In this document: in pieces, positions 44,514 to 53,876 of the stretch | Position numbering within the stretch: position 1 is the first letter of the stretch | Layout: each line of letters starts with the position of its first letter | Source: Curvibacter microcysteis | Lineage (GTDB): Bacteria; Pseudomonadota; Gammaproteobacteria; Burkholderiales; Burkholderiaceae_C | Assembly: GCF_028649455.1 (NCBI RefSeq) | Contig: NZ_JAQSIO010000004.1 | Coordinates: 186,001-250,000 of the forward strand | Length of the DNA stretch: 64,000 nt | Reading direction: 5' to 3' | Made by a program: the position numbers and the translations under genes | The notes under the pieces: generated by a model | Told to the model about the DNA's origin: nothing | The model's input: the letters and a program-made list of their open reading frames with translations, nothing else | Databases searched by the model: none

Positions 44514-45725
44514 TCAGATGGAGCGCAAAAAGTGCTGCGTCAACAGCACCCAGTAAGCGGCACCGCGCGCGACATTGCTGTCGTGGAAGTCGTAGTTCGG
44601 GTTGTGCACCATGCAGGCGCTGTGACCGGCAAACGGGCTGTCGTCCTGGCCATCACCATTGCCAATCAGCAAGTAGCTGCCCGGCACTTTCTCCAGCATG
44701 AAGGCGAAGTCTTCACTGCCCGGCAGGGCCGGCGCTTGCAGGGTGACGCGTTCAGGGCCATTGAGCGCCAACGCCACTTCGCGCGCCAAGGCCGTCTCGG
44801 CGGGGGTGTTGACCAGCACCGTGTAGCCGGCCTTGTAGTCCACCGTGGCCTCACAGCCAAAGCTGCGCGCTTGCGCTTGGGCCAGGTCGGTGATGCGCTC
44901 GCGCAGCAGCTGGCGCACACCTCGGTCCAGGGACCGCACGCTGAGCTTGAGCGTGGCGCAGTCGGGGATCACGTTGTTGGCCTCGCCGGCATGGAAGGCG
45001 CCCACCGTGACCACCGCCATGGCCAGTGGATCGACATTGCGCGACACCACGGTCTGCAAAGCCATCACCAGGCTGCTGGCCGCCACCACCGGGTCGGCGG
45101 CCTTGTGCGGCATGGCCCCATGACCGCCCACGCCACGCACGGTGATCACCACCTGGTCAGACGAGGCCATGGCTGCGCCCTCGCGCAGCGCCAGGTGGCC
45201 CTGGGGGTAGCCAGGCATGTTGTGCATGGCGAAGATGGCGTCACAGGGGTAGCGATCGAACAGGCCGTCTTCCATCATCTTGAGCGCGCCGCCCAGGCCC
45301 TCTTCGGCCGGCTGGAAGATCAGGTTCAAGGTGCCGTCAAATTCACCCTGCTCGGCCAGTTGGCGCGCCGCGGCCAACAGCATGGCGGTGTGGCCATCAT
45401 GGCCGCAGGCGTGCATCACGCCATGGTGCTGGCTGGCATGGGGCACGCCGGTGGCTTCAACAATGGGCAAGGCATCCATGTCGGCGCGCAGGCCCAGGCG
45501 ACGCGGGCCTGTGCCTCGGCGCAGCTGCGCCACCACGCCTGTGCCGCCCACGCCGCGCTCCACGCTGTAGCCATAGCTTTGCAGGTGCTCGGCCACGCGC
45601 TCGCTGGTGCGGTGTTCCTGGAAGCCCAACTCGGGATGTTGGTGGATGTCGCGCCGAAAGGCCACGAACTCGGCAGCGCTGGCCTGGGACTGGGCCAGCA
45701 CGTTTTGGATGGAAATGTCAGACAT
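44514..45725 (-). CDS. M20 family metallohydrolase (hippurate hydrolase-like)
   Basis: A 403-residue M20D amidohydrolase. Metal ligands are visible in HACGHDGHTAM and FQPAEEG, and near the end in PGSEDFAFM; the start FRRDIHQHPELGFQEHRT is the family hallmark. It removes an acyl group from an N-acyl amino acid such as hippurate, or acts on a similar amide. It is six bases downstream of Bug receptor 5, so they share an operon with a divergent LysR gene. Confidence 0.9.
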   Translation of the reverse strand: MSDISIQNVLAQSQASAAEFVAFRRDIHQHPELGFQEHRTSERVAEHLQSYGYSVERGVGGTGVVAQLRRGTGPRRLGLRADMDALPIVEATGVPHASQHHGVMHACGHDGHTAMLLAAARQLAEQGEFDGTLNLIFQPAEEGLGGALKMMEDGLFDRYPCDAIFAMHNMPGYPQGHLALREGAAMASSDQVVITVRGVGGHGAMPHKAADPVVAASSLVMALQTVVSRNVDPLAMAVVTVGAFHAGEANNVIPDCATLKLSVRSLDRGVRQLLRERITDLAQAQARSFGCEATVDYKAGYTVLVNTPAETALAREVALALNGPERVTLQAPALPGSEDFAFMLEKVPGSYLLIGNGDGQDDSPFAGHSACMVHNPNYDFHDSNVARGAAYWVLLTQHFLRSI

Positions 45726-45731
45726 GGGGCC

Positions 45732-46730
45732 TCACTGCGGTTGCAGCTGAATGGACTTGGCGATGGCGCGGAACTGGGCCGAGCCCTCGCTGTAGTAGCG
45801 GGCGGCCTCGGCCAGGGACAAGGGTTTGGAGACAAACTGGCTTTGCGCCTCCAGGCTGGCGCGCATGGCGGCGTCGCCCAAGGTCTCGGACAAGGCCTTG
45901 TGCAGGGCTTGCACCACGGGCTCGGGGGTGTCCTTCTTCACAAAGTAGCCGGTCCAGATGTTGAAGACAAAACCCTTCAAGGCCTTGCTTTCATTGAGCG
46001 TGGGCACGTTCTTCAGGTGGTCCAGACGCTCGGGCGACAAGGTGGCGACGAACTTGAGGCGCCCTTGCTGGGCCATCTCGAGTTGGGGCTTGCCAAAGGG
46101 GGTGATGAAGATGTCCACCTGCGAGCCCATCAGGTCTTGCAAGGCGGGAGCCGCCCCTTTGTAAGGCACATGGGTCATGGGCACGCCGACCAACTTGGAC
46201 AAGTGCTCGCCCATCAGGTGGTAGAAGGAGCCCGGGCCCACGCTGGCATAGGTGAGCGGCTTTTGCTCACGGGCGGCCTGGCTCGCGTAGGCCACCAGCT
46301 CATCGCCGTTGCTCACGGGCAAATCGCCCCGTGCCAGCACCGCCATGGGTGCCACGGCCACCAGCTGCACCAGGCGAAAGTCCTCGCTCTTGAACTTGAC
46401 CGCGGAATTGGCCAGCGGCGAGAGGATCAGCTCGTTGGGCGAACCCTGGAAAATTTGGTAGCCATCGGCCGGCGCATTAAGCACCTTCTGGGCCGCCAAG
46501 GCACCGCTCACGCCCCCCAGGTTCTCGACCACCACCGGCTGACCCAGGTGCTTGGCCAGGGCCGTGTTGACGGTGCGCGCGATCACGTCCGACAAGCCCC
46601 CGGCCGGGTAAGGCACCATCAAAGTCACCGGCTTGCTGGGATAGGTCTGGGCCAGCACGCCCCCGGCGAAACCCAGACCGGCCAGAAGCAAGGAAAGACC
46701 AAGGAAGCGACGTTTGGGGAGGGAGGTCAT
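45732..46730 (-). CDS. Bug-family (TctC) periplasmic receptor 5
   Basis: A 332-residue Bug receptor: leader PKRRFLGLSLLLAGLGFAGGVLA, then YPSKPVTLMVPYPAGGLSDVIART and VPYKGAAPALQDLMGSQVD. First gene of a two-gene operon with the M20 hydrolase. Its ligand may be the N-acyl amino acid that the hydrolase cleaves (inference). Confidence 0.9.
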   Translation of the reverse strand: MTSLPKRRFLGLSLLLAGLGFAGGVLAQTYPSKPVTLMVPYPAGGLSDVIARTVNTALAKHLGQPVVVENLGGVSGALAAQKVLNAPADGYQIFQGSPNELILSPLANSAVKFKSEDFRLVQLVAVAPMAVLARGDLPVSNGDELVAYASQAAREQKPLTYASVGPGSFYHLMGEHLSKLVGVPMTHVPYKGAAPALQDLMGSQVDIFITPFGKPQLEMAQQGRLKFVATLSPERLDHLKNVPTLNESKALKGFVFNIWTGYFVKKDTPEPVVQALHKALSETLGDAAMRASLEAQSQFVSKPLSLAEAARYYSEGSAQFRAIAKSIQLQPQ

Positions 46731-46799
46731 GGGGGTGTTCGCCTTGAGATGAATGAGATGGGGTCATGCTAGAACACGGTTTACCCATGTGTCTAATGC

Positions 46800-46816
46800 A
46801 TTATTTTCCTGATAAT
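46800..46816. promoter_or_regulatory. LysR-type binding site
   Basis: ATTAT and ATAAT arms around seven bases, a T-N11-A type palindrome, 27 bases before the LysR start in the interval divergent from Bug receptor 5. Confidence 0.5.
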
Positions 46817-46842
46817 GATTCACATCACTCATTCATAAGCCC

Positions 46843-47745
46843 ATGGAACTGCGCCAGCTCAAACACCTGATCTGCCTGGCCGAGTGTGGCTCTTTCAGCC
46901 GCGCCGCCGAACAGTTGCACCTGACGCAGTCGGCCCTGAGCCGCAGCATCCAGGCCCTGGAAGCCAGCTTGGGCGTGCCCTTGGTGGACCGCCTGGGCAA
47001 GCGCAACGAACTCACCCCGCTGGGCCGCTGGGTGACCGAGCGCGCTCGGCGCGTGCTGTTCGAAGCCAACGATTTGCAAGAAGGACTTCAGCACCTGAGC
47101 CAGGCCGATCTGGGCACCCTGCGGGTGGGTTTGGGCTCAGGCCCAGGGGCCTTGTTGATGACCCCTTTGCTGCAGCACATGGCGCGCCACCATCCGGGGG
47201 TCAAGGTCAGCGTCTCGCGGGGCTCGACCGAGTTGCAGCTTCAGTTGCTGCGCGAACGCCAGCTGGACGCGCTGGTGGTCGACTTGCGCCGCGTGGCCCC
47301 AGCGGAAGACCTGCGCATCCAGGTCTTGGCCGAGTTGCAGGCAGCGTTCATCGCCCGCAGCGGCCACCCGCTGCTGGCCAGTGCCCAGGTCCAGCCCTTT
47401 GCCGCTTTGCTGGCCTACCCCTTGGCCACCACGCCGCTGAGCGATGAGGTCGCCCGCCTGCTGGTCGATTTGTATGGCGAGTCGGCCAACCCCGAGCAGA
47501 TGGCCTCGCTGCGCTGTGAAGACGTGGGCGCCCTGCTCGACACCGTGGCTCAGACCGACGCGGTGTTTCTGGGCATTCGGGCGGCGGCGCGCCAGGGCAT
47601 GGTCGCAGGCACCCTGGCCGAAGTGCCCGTCAGCCCCGCCTTGCAGGCCTCGGCCCGGTTCGGACTGGTGACCCTGCGCGGTCGCACCGAATCCCCTCTG
47701 ATGGGCCTGCTGCGGGACTTTGTGCGCAGGCACTTGCACGACTGA
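46843..47745 (+). CDS. LysR-family transcriptional regulator
   Basis: A 300-residue LysR regulator with the classic N-terminus (MELRQLKHLICLAECGSFSRAAEQLHLTQSALSRSIQALE in pieces) and a substrate domain from about residue 90. It diverges from the Bug/M20 operon and probably regulates it. Confidence 0.9.
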   Translation: MELRQLKHLICLAECGSFSRAAEQLHLTQSALSRSIQALEASLGVPLVDRLGKRNELTPLGRWVTERARRVLFEANDLQEGLQHLSQADLGTLRVGLGSGPGALLMTPLLQHMARHHPGVKVSVSRGSTELQLQLLRERQLDALVVDLRRVAPAEDLRIQVLAELQAAFIARSGHPLLASAQVQPFAALLAYPLATTPLSDEVARLLVDLYGESANPEQMASLRCEDVGALLDTVAQTDAVFLGIRAAARQGMVAGTLAEVPVSPALQASARFGLVTLRGRTESPLMGLLRDFVRRHLHD

Positions 47746-47842
47746 GCGGCCGCGCCAAGCAGCGGAAGCCAGAACAGCACCGTGGATACCCGGTAAACCT
47801 CGTGCGCTGAGGAAACAACCTGCCACATAATCAGCGCCAGCC

Positions 47843-49069
47843 ATGAAATTAGCCCCTGTCAGCTTCAGCAACATCCCGCTGGGTCGCCCCTTGCCGTTCT
47901 CGCTCCACAACGCTGAAGGCACGCTGCTGGCCAGCCGTGGCTATGTGTTCAATGAGCGTGAAGCGCTGGACACCCTGGCCGCCCACGGCACCTTGTTTGT
48001 CGACCCCCAGGAAGTGCGTCAGTACCGACGCGCCATGGAGGCGCAGGTGAACGCGATGGTGAACTCACAGAACACCACCCTGGGCCAGATCGCCGACACC
48101 CAGATCATGGCCCCCGAGATGGCCCCGACCGGCCTGGGACGCTTGCCCGACGAACTGGACGACCCGGACGCGCCGATCGACTGGCTGGACATGCAAAGCC
48201 GGGCCAACACCTTGCTGCGCGACACCAAAAGCCTGCGCTTCATGTTCCGGCTGGACCGTCTGCAACGTGACCTGGGACGGGTGCTGGCACGCAACCCGGA
48301 CTCGGCCCTGTTTGCCCTGATCCACCTCACGGCCAGTGAAACCCGCTACTACAGCGCCACGCACGCCATGTTGGTGTGTGCCATGTGCTCACTGGCTGCA
48401 CGCGATGTGCTGAACTGGTCCCCGGAGCTGGAGACCACCATGGTGCGGGCCTGCCTGACCATGAACATCGGCATGACCGAGTTGCAAGACCAGTTGACCC
48501 TGCAGCGCGAGCCCGTGTCACCGAAACAGCGCGCGCACATCGATGCCCATGCCGAACGCTCGGTTCACCTGCTGCGCGACCGCGGCGTGCGCGACCCGAT
48601 CTGGCTGGAAGCGGTGCAGCAACACCACCACGTGAGCGCAGGCCCCTTGGGCGGACGCACACCCGCAGACCAAATTGCCCGCCTGATCCACCGGGCCGAT
48701 GGCTTTGCCGCACGCCTGTCGCCACGCGCCACGCGCCCGCCCATGGCACCGTCGGCGGCCATGCACGCCACCTACTTTGACGAAGCCAAAAAAGTGGACG
48801 AAGCCGGGGCCTCGCTGATCAAGGCCGTGGGCATTTACCCGCCAGGCTCGTTTGTCAAACTGGCCAGCAACGAGATCGCCACCGTGGTGCGCCGAGGGGC
48901 CAACACCCTGACGCCCCGCGTGGCCGTGCTGGTCAACCGAGAAGGCATGCCCATGCTGGAGCCGGCCATCCGAGACACCCGGCTGAACGACCACCGCATC
49001 CTGTCCAGCGTCAATTACAAAGACATCCGCGTGCGCCCCGACTTGGTTCGCCTGCTGGCCCTCACCTGA
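47843..49069 (+). CDS. Degenerate HD-GYP-domain protein
   Basis: A 408-residue protein. Residues 1-65 look like the N-terminal DUF3391-like lead of some HD-GYP proteins; residues 150-330 follow the HD-GYP helical pattern but with key changes. HDIGK is replaced by MNIGM (207-211), HHE by HHH (261-263) and DGxGYP by SAGPLGG. His174, His236 and Asp286 remain. The metal centre is therefore probably incomplete and c-di-GMP hydrolysis doubtful; a binding or scaffold role is more likely. A C-terminal domain at about 320-408 (FVKLASNEIATVVRRG) is normal for this group. Convergent with a diguanylate cyclase. Confidence 0.75.
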   Translation: MKLAPVSFSNIPLGRPLPFSLHNAEGTLLASRGYVFNEREALDTLAAHGTLFVDPQEVRQYRRAMEAQVNAMVNSQNTTLGQIADTQIMAPEMAPTGLGRLPDELDDPDAPIDWLDMQSRANTLLRDTKSLRFMFRLDRLQRDLGRVLARNPDSALFALIHLTASETRYYSATHAMLVCAMCSLAARDVLNWSPELETTMVRACLTMNIGMTELQDQLTLQREPVSPKQRAHIDAHAERSVHLLRDRGVRDPIWLEAVQQHHHVSAGPLGGRTPADQIARLIHRADGFAARLSPRATRPPMAPSAAMHATYFDEAKKVDEAGASLIKAVGIYPPGSFVKLASNEIATVVRRGANTLTPRVAVLVNREGMPMLEPAIRDTRLNDHRILSSVNYKDIRVRPDLVRLLALT

Positions 49070-49092
49070 CCTGACCCCATAAGCCCAGGCCG

Positions 49093-50238
49093 TCAGTTCG
49101 CGGCCAAGCAGACGCAGCGGTTGCGCCCCTCGTTCTTGGCCTGATAAAGGCTGGTATCGGCGCGGGCCAGCACGTCATCCAGGCGGTCGCGGGCGTGCAC
49201 ATGGGTGATGCCGGCGGACAGCGTGATCGGCAGATCGGTCACCAGGTCCTGCCAGGACTGGTGGGCCACCGCCAGCCGCACCCGCTCCAGCACCACCAGC
49301 GCCTCCTCCAAGGTGGTGGCTGGCATGAGCAACAAGAACTCTTCGCCGCCATAACGGGCCAGTTTGTCGCTGGGCCGCAAGGTGGCATTCATGGTGTCCA
49401 CCACCCGACACAAGACCTGGTCCCCCACCAAATGCCCATGGCCATCATTGACGCGCTTGAAGTGGTCCAGATCAATCAAAGCCAATGCGCAGGCTTGACG
49501 CCCGCGTTGGACCAGATGAATTTGCTCCTCCAGCATGGGCAAGATGGCGTGGCGGTTCAGGGCGCCAGTCAACAAATCGTGCGTGGCCAGGCGGTGAACC
49601 GCCACCACCTCGTCAGCCAACTTGCGCTGACGCTGTACCAAACGCACCCGCAAAACGGTGCCGTAATGGTTCAGCAACAGACAGCGCAGCAGGATCGATG
49701 CGTAGGCCAGCCCCACCAGCACGGCCTCGCGGGCATTGTCCGGAATGGTGACCGCGGCGTTGTGCTGGGAGGGCAGGTACTGCAAGGTGATGGCCGTCAT
49801 CGCACAGGTGCTCAGCCACATCAGCAAGGCCTGCCGTATCGTCAGGCTCAGGGTGCCGAACGCGAAGACGACGAAGATGATGCAGAGGAAGTACGCCTTG
49901 ATCCACGGGGCCAGGAGCACGGCCCCCAGTTGCACCGCGATGGCCGTCACCATTTGCCATTCCGTGAGGTAAGGGTCGCGTCCCTGCCGACCCCACCCGA
50001 GCCGGAAAACCCCTGCGAACACGGCGATGTGGGCCAGCCCCGCCGCGGCGTACAGCAGGGGCAAGCCCAAACTCACGCGATCCAGCCACCAGAAACAGGC
50101 CAGGAACAGGGCATCCACTGCATAGCTGACGCCCACCGCCATCAGCATCCGAGTCCGCATGCGGACGTTGAAGCGGTTATCGACTGACGCAGCATCGGAC
50201 CTTGGGTCCATGGGACCGTGCTGAAGAACCGGAGTCAT
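49093..50238 (-). CDS. Membrane diguanylate cyclase
   Basis: A 381-residue protein: about six membrane segments to about residue 195, then a GGDEF domain. The active site is GGEEF with RPSD as I-site five residues before, and LIDLDHFKRVNDGHGHLVGD upstream. It should make c-di-GMP with product inhibition. The sensor part resembles that of the cyclase at 43223 in layout but not closely in sequence. Confidence 0.9.
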   Translation of the reverse strand: MTPVLQHGPMDPRSDAASVDNRFNVRMRTRMLMAVGVSYAVDALFLACFWWLDRVSLGLPLLYAAAGLAHIAVFAGVFRLGWGRQGRDPYLTEWQMVTAIAVQLGAVLLAPWIKAYFLCIIFVVFAFGTLSLTIRQALLMWLSTCAMTAITLQYLPSQHNAAVTIPDNAREAVLVGLAYASILLRCLLLNHYGTVLRVRLVQRQRKLADEVVAVHRLATHDLLTGALNRHAILPMLEEQIHLVQRGRQACALALIDLDHFKRVNDGHGHLVGDQVLCRVVDTMNATLRPSDKLARYGGEEFLLLMPATTLEEALVVLERVRLAVAHQSWQDLVTDLPITLSAGITHVHARDRLDDVLARADTSLYQAKNEGRNRCVCLAAN

Positions 50239-50443
50239 CGCTGGCGTCCCCCCAGGTCAACGGAGTTTTACTTTGGAAGGTCGAAATTGCGTTACGACGT
50301 CATGGTAACAACTGTACGGTGTCGAACAATGAAAATTGATTCGAGGGAGGGGGCGGTCGAAGCGTTAAAACGCAAAAAATACCGAACTGGCCAAGCTTGA
50401 GCGCCAGGAAGGAGTCGACGCCCCCCCGGCCCAGCCCCGGCGG
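50239..50443. other. Gene-free interval
   Basis: About 205 bases between the cyclase start and the slyX stop. It is less GC-rich than its surroundings, presumably the cyclase promoter; no coding region or repeat was seen. Confidence 0.5.
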
Positions 50444-50659
50444 TCAGTAGTGGGGCGGCAACTCGTCGCGCGGGCCCGACGCACCGCCACTGTTCTCGGG
50501 CTGCTGGCGGCGCAATTCGCGCACTTCGCGGATCAAGGCGTCGATCTGTTCCTGCTGGCGAAACACGATCTGGTTGAGTTGCTCCAGCAAGTCTTCGTTG
50601 AAACTGGTTTTGATTTCCAGTTCGGTGAGGCGGTGGTCGATGAGCTCAGGGTTTTCCAT
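50444..50659 (-). CDS. slyX: SlyX-like protein
   Basis: A 71-residue protein with the SlyX pattern: IDHRLTELEIKTSFNEDLLEQLNQIVFRQQEQIDAL forms a coiled coil and the tail ends in ELPPHY. The function of SlyX remains unclear in any organism. It lies beyond the ahpF terminator. Confidence 0.88.
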   Translation of the reverse strand: MENPELIDHRLTELEIKTSFNEDLLEQLNQIVFRQQEQIDALIREVRELRRQQPENSGGASGPRDELPPHY

Positions 50660-50690
50660 GCCGCCATTGGACCTGAAAAATCAGGCCCAG

Positions 50691-50717
50691 AAAAAAGCCC
50701 CGCTCAGGGGCGGGGCT
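50691..50717 (-). terminator. Rho-independent terminator after ahpF
   Basis: On the minus strand AGCCCCGC and GCGGGGCT pair around CCCTGA, followed by a run of T. It lies 37 bases after the ahpF stop. Confidence 0.88.
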
Positions 50718-50753
50718 CGACCAGGGTCTGGACGCGGGCAGCGTCGCGCTCGA

Positions 50754-52310
50754 TCAGGCTCGGATCAGGTGGTCAAACGCCCCCAACGCCGCCTTGGCCC
50801 CTTCACCTGCCGCGATGATGATCTGCTTGAACGGCACGGTGGTCACGTCACCGGCGGCAAACACCCCCGGCACCGAGGTGCGGGCATGGGTATCGACCAC
50901 GATCTCACCGTGCTTGGACAGCTCCAGCGTGCCCTTGAGGAAGTCGGTGTTGGGCAGCAGGCCAATCTGCACAAAGATGCCTTCCAGCGCCAGCAGGTGC
51001 TCGGCGCCGCTGACGCGGTCCTTGTAGCTCAGGCCGGTAACCTTGCTGCCATCGCCCTGCACTTGCGTGGTCTGGGCGTTGGTGATCACGGTCACATTGG
51101 GCAGGCTGGCCAGCTTTTTTTGCAGCACGGCATCGGCCTTGAGCTCAGGGGCGAACTCCAGCAGCGTCACATGGGACACCAAGCCAGCCAAGTCAATGGC
51201 CGCTTCCACACCCGAGTTACCGCCACCGATCACGGCCGTGCGCTTGCCCTTGAACAAGGGGCCATCGCAGTGCGGGCAGTAGGTCACGCCCTTGGTGCGG
51301 TACTCGTTTTCGCCGGGCACGTTCATGTTGCGCCAACGCGCGCCGGTGCTCAGGATCACGGTCTTGGCCTTCAGCGTGCCGCCATTGGCCAGCTTGACCA
51401 GGATGGGCTCACCTGGCTGGGCCGAGGGAATCAGCTGCTCGGCGCGCTGGGCGTTCATGATGTCCACGTCGTAGGCACGCACATGCTCTTCGAGCGCAGC
51501 GGCGAACTTCGGGCCTTCAGTCTCCTTGACCGAAATGAAGTTCTCAATGCCCAGGGTGTCCAGGGTTTGGCCACCAAAACGCTCGGTCACCACGCCGGTG
51601 CGGATGCCCTTGCGTGCCGAGTACACGGCGGCGGCGGCACCTGCGGGGCCGCCACCGACGATCAGCACGTCGTAGGGGGCCTTGGCGTCGAACTTGACCG
51701 CGTCACGAGCCGCTGCGCCGGTGTCGAGCTTGGCCACGATCTCTTCGACCGTCATGCGGCCCGAAGCAAACACCTCGCCATTGAGGTAGACCATGGGCAC
51801 GGCCAGGATGCCACGGCGCGTGACTTCGTCCTGGAAGGCACCGCCTTCAATGATGGTGGTCTTGACGCGTGGGTTGAGCACGGCCATGAGCGACGCCGCC
51901 TGCACCACGTCGGGGCAGTTGTGACAGCTCAGGCTCATGTAGACCTCGAAGTTGTAGTCCCCGTCCAGGGCCTGGATCTGCTCGATCACGTCCTGCTCCA
52001 CCTTGGGCGGGTGGCCACCGGTCCACAACAGGGCCAGCACCAGCGAGGTGAACTCATGACCCAGCGGCAGGCCGGCAAAACGCAATTGGTTGCTGCTGCC
52101 CAGGCGCTGCAGGCTGAACGAGGGCTTGCGCTCGTCGGTGCCGTCGGTGCGCAGCGAAATCTTGTCGGCGCGCAGGGACTGGATGGTCTGCAGCAGTTGC
52201 AGCATGTCGCGCGCGGTTTCGCTGTCGTCCAGCGAAGCCACCAGCTCAAACGGCTGCGTCACGCGCTCCAGGTACGCAGAGAGTTGGGTCTTGAGTTGGT
52301 CGTCGAGCAT
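50754..52310 (-). CDS. ahpF: Alkyl hydroperoxide reductase subunit F
   Basis: A 518-residue flavoprotein that reduces AhpC with NADH. The N-terminal thioredoxin-like part has Cys129-His-Asn-Cys132; the FAD motif [10 protein letters not shown] is at about 219-228; the reductase disulfide is Cys345-Pro-His-Cys348. These positions equal the E. coli numbering. It lies 155 bases after ahpC with a terminator in between, so it is probably expressed less than ahpC. Confidence 0.96.
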   Translation of the reverse strand: MLDDQLKTQLSAYLERVTQPFELVASLDDSETARDMLQLLQTIQSLRADKISLRTDGTDERKPSFSLQRLGSSNQLRFAGLPLGHEFTSLVLALLWTGGHPPKVEQDVIEQIQALDGDYNFEVYMSLSCHNCPDVVQAASLMAVLNPRVKTTIIEGGAFQDEVTRRGILAVPMVYLNGEVFASGRMTVEEIVAKLDTGAAARDAVKFDAKAPYDVLIVGGGPAGAAAAVYSARKGIRTGVVTERFGGQTLDTLGIENFISVKETEGPKFAAALEEHVRAYDVDIMNAQRAEQLIPSAQPGEPILVKLANGGTLKAKTVILSTGARWRNMNVPGENEYRTKGVTYCPHCDGPLFKGKRTAVIGGGNSGVEAAIDLAGLVSHVTLLEFAPELKADAVLQKKLASLPNVTVITNAQTTQVQGDGSKVTGLSYKDRVSGAEHLLALEGIFVQIGLLPNTDFLKGTLELSKHGEIVVDTHARTSVPGVFAAGDVTTVPFKQIIIAAGEGAKAALGAFDHLIRA

Positions 52311-52383
52311 GTTCAGGTCCTTCAGGGGTCAATTGGGGGGCGCTGCGGGCGCTTGTGGCGGCCCGGGCGCCGAAATTCGGGCG

Positions 52384-52428
52384 AAAAAAAGCCGGACGGC
52401 ATGGCACGAGGCCATGACGCTGTCCGGC
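52384..52428 (-). terminator. Terminator/attenuator between ahpC and ahpF
   Basis: On the minus strand GCCGGAC pairs with GTCCGGC (outer stem), ATGGC with GCCAT (inner stem), then seven T. It is placed after ahpC and before ahpF. Confidence 0.85.
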
Positions 52429-52465
52429 GGGGGAGCGCCGAAGCGCTCTGCCGTGTGCCGGCGAT

Positions 52466-53029
52466 TTAGATCTTGCCGACCAGGTCGATCGAGGGGGCCA
52501 GGGTCTTGGCGCCTTCGTTCCACTTGGCGGGGCAGACTTCACCGGGGTGAGCGGCGGTGTACTGAGCAGCCTTCAGCTTGCGCACGGTTTCCTTGACATC
52601 GCGAGCGATTTCGTTGGAGTGGATTTCGGCGGTCTTGATGACCAGGTCCGGGTTGATGATGAAGGTGCCGCGCAGCGCCAGGCCTTCTTCGGGGATGTGC
52701 ACGCCAAAAGCGTTGGTCAGCACATGGGTCGGGTCGCCGACCAGGGGGAACTTGGCCTTGCCCACGGCGGGCGAAGTTTCGTGCCACACCTTGTGCGAGA
52801 AGTGGGTGTCGGTGGTGACGATGTAAACCTCAGCACCGGCCTTTTGGAATTCAGCGTAGTTGTCAGCAGCGTCTTCGATTTCGGTCGGGCAGTTGAAGGT
52901 GAAAGCCGCCGGCATGAAAATCAGAACAGACCACTTGCCCTTCAGGCTTTGGTCGCTGACTTCAACGAACTTGCCGTTGTGGAAAGCTTGGGTCTTGAAA
53001 GGCTGGACTTGGGTGTTGATCAAGGACAT
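52466..53029 (-). CDS. ahpC: Alkyl hydroperoxide reductase subunit C (2-Cys peroxiredoxin)
   Basis: A 187-residue typical 2-Cys peroxiredoxin that reduces organic peroxides and H2O2. The peroxidatic Cys47 is in FTFNCPTE and the resolving Cys166 in GEVCPAKW. AGAGGA precedes the ATG. An OxyR-like site lies 69-105 bases upstream. Confidence 0.97.
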   Translation of the reverse strand: MSLINTQVQPFKTQAFHNGKFVEVSDQSLKGKWSVLIFMPAAFTFNCPTEIEDAADNYAEFQKAGAEVYIVTTDTHFSHKVWHETSPAVGKAKFPLVGDPTHVLTNAFGVHIPEEGLALRGTFIINPDLVIKTAEIHSNEIARDVKETVRKLKAAQYTAAHPGEVCPAKWNEGAKTLAPSIDLVGKI

Positions 53030-53097
53030 TCGTGTTTTCCTCTGTTACTTTGGTTAACGACAGCCGCAACTCTATCCGAGGCTGAACCATTGAACCA

Positions 53098-53134
53098 ATT
53101 GATTGGAGATATTCATTCGATTGTTTTTTACTAT
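53098..53134 (-). promoter_or_regulatory. OxyR-like binding site upstream of ahpC
   Basis: On the minus strand four tetrads, ATAG, CAAT, ATAT and CAAT, each separated by exactly seven bases, fit the OxyR pattern ATAG-N7-CTAT-N7-ATAG-N7-CTAT at 13 of 16 positions. Confidence 0.75.
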
Positions 53135-53220
53135 CAAAATTCACCCAAGGCCCTTCTCGCTGTCACGCGGGGTTCACACCGACCCGGCTGGACGGCGGCA
53201 GAAAAGGTGACAATTCCCGC

Positions 53221-53685
53221 ATGGTCACCCAGCGCAAAACCAGCCCTTCTCCAGCCGTCGAGGCCGTGGACACCCGCTACCTGGAAACCCTCATGGGTTA
53301 CAACGCCCGCCGGGCCGCCCTGAGCATCATTGAGGTGTTCATGGAGCGCATGTCCGTCTATGGGCTCAAGGTGGTGGACTTCTCCGTGCTGTCCCTGGTC
53401 ACCCACAACCCAGGCATCACCTCACGCCAGTTGTGCAGCACGCTCAACATCCTGCCGCCCAACCTGGTGGGCATCATCGCGTCCATGGACCGCCGCGGCC
53501 TGATCGAGCGCCGCCCCCACCCCAGCGACGGCCGGGCCATGGGCTTGCACCTGACCGAAGCTGGCCTGGCGTTGATGAAGGACGCTGAGCAAACCGCAGC
53601 CGACCTCGAAAGCGACGCCACCAGCCGCCTGAGCGCCACCGAGCGCAAGACCTTGATCCGGCTGCTGCAAAAAATCTACTTGTGA
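53221..53685 (+). CDS. MarR-family transcriptional regulator
   Basis: A 154-residue winged-helix protein: GLKVVDFSVLSLVTHNPGITSRQLCSTLNILPPNLVGIIASMDRRGLIERRPHPSDGRA, quoted here only by its ends, is the MarR core. It lacks the N-terminal reactive Cys region of OhrR. It diverges from ahpC, 191 bases away. Its targets and ligand are unknown; MarR proteins often sense phenolic acids, and the hydroxycinnamate cluster lacks a regulator, but it is 10 kb away. Confidence 0.87.
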   Translation: MVTQRKTSPSPAVEAVDTRYLETLMGYNARRAALSIIEVFMERMSVYGLKVVDFSVLSLVTHNPGITSRQLCSTLNILPPNLVGIIASMDRRGLIERRPHPSDGRAMGLHLTEAGLALMKDAEQTAADLESDATSRLSATERKTLIRLLQKIYL

Positions 53686-53876
53686 GTCACTGGTGTGCCG
53701 CGCCCCCTGAACCAGCCGCACTGAGCGTCAGTTGAGGCCCATTGCCCAAGGCTGGGCAGCTATGAAACCGGTAGCAAAGCACTGATTTGGGCTATAGTCG
53801 CGCCGCACAGGCCAGCCCTTCGGCCACCCGTGCTGGCTCGTTTGCGAACATGTTGCGTCACGAGGAGACCCCACCC

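Noticed and set aside
53221-53685. OhrR-type organic peroxide sensor for the divergent ahpC
   Set aside because: The N-terminal reactive Cys region of OhrR is absent; only a Cys in the recognition region is present.
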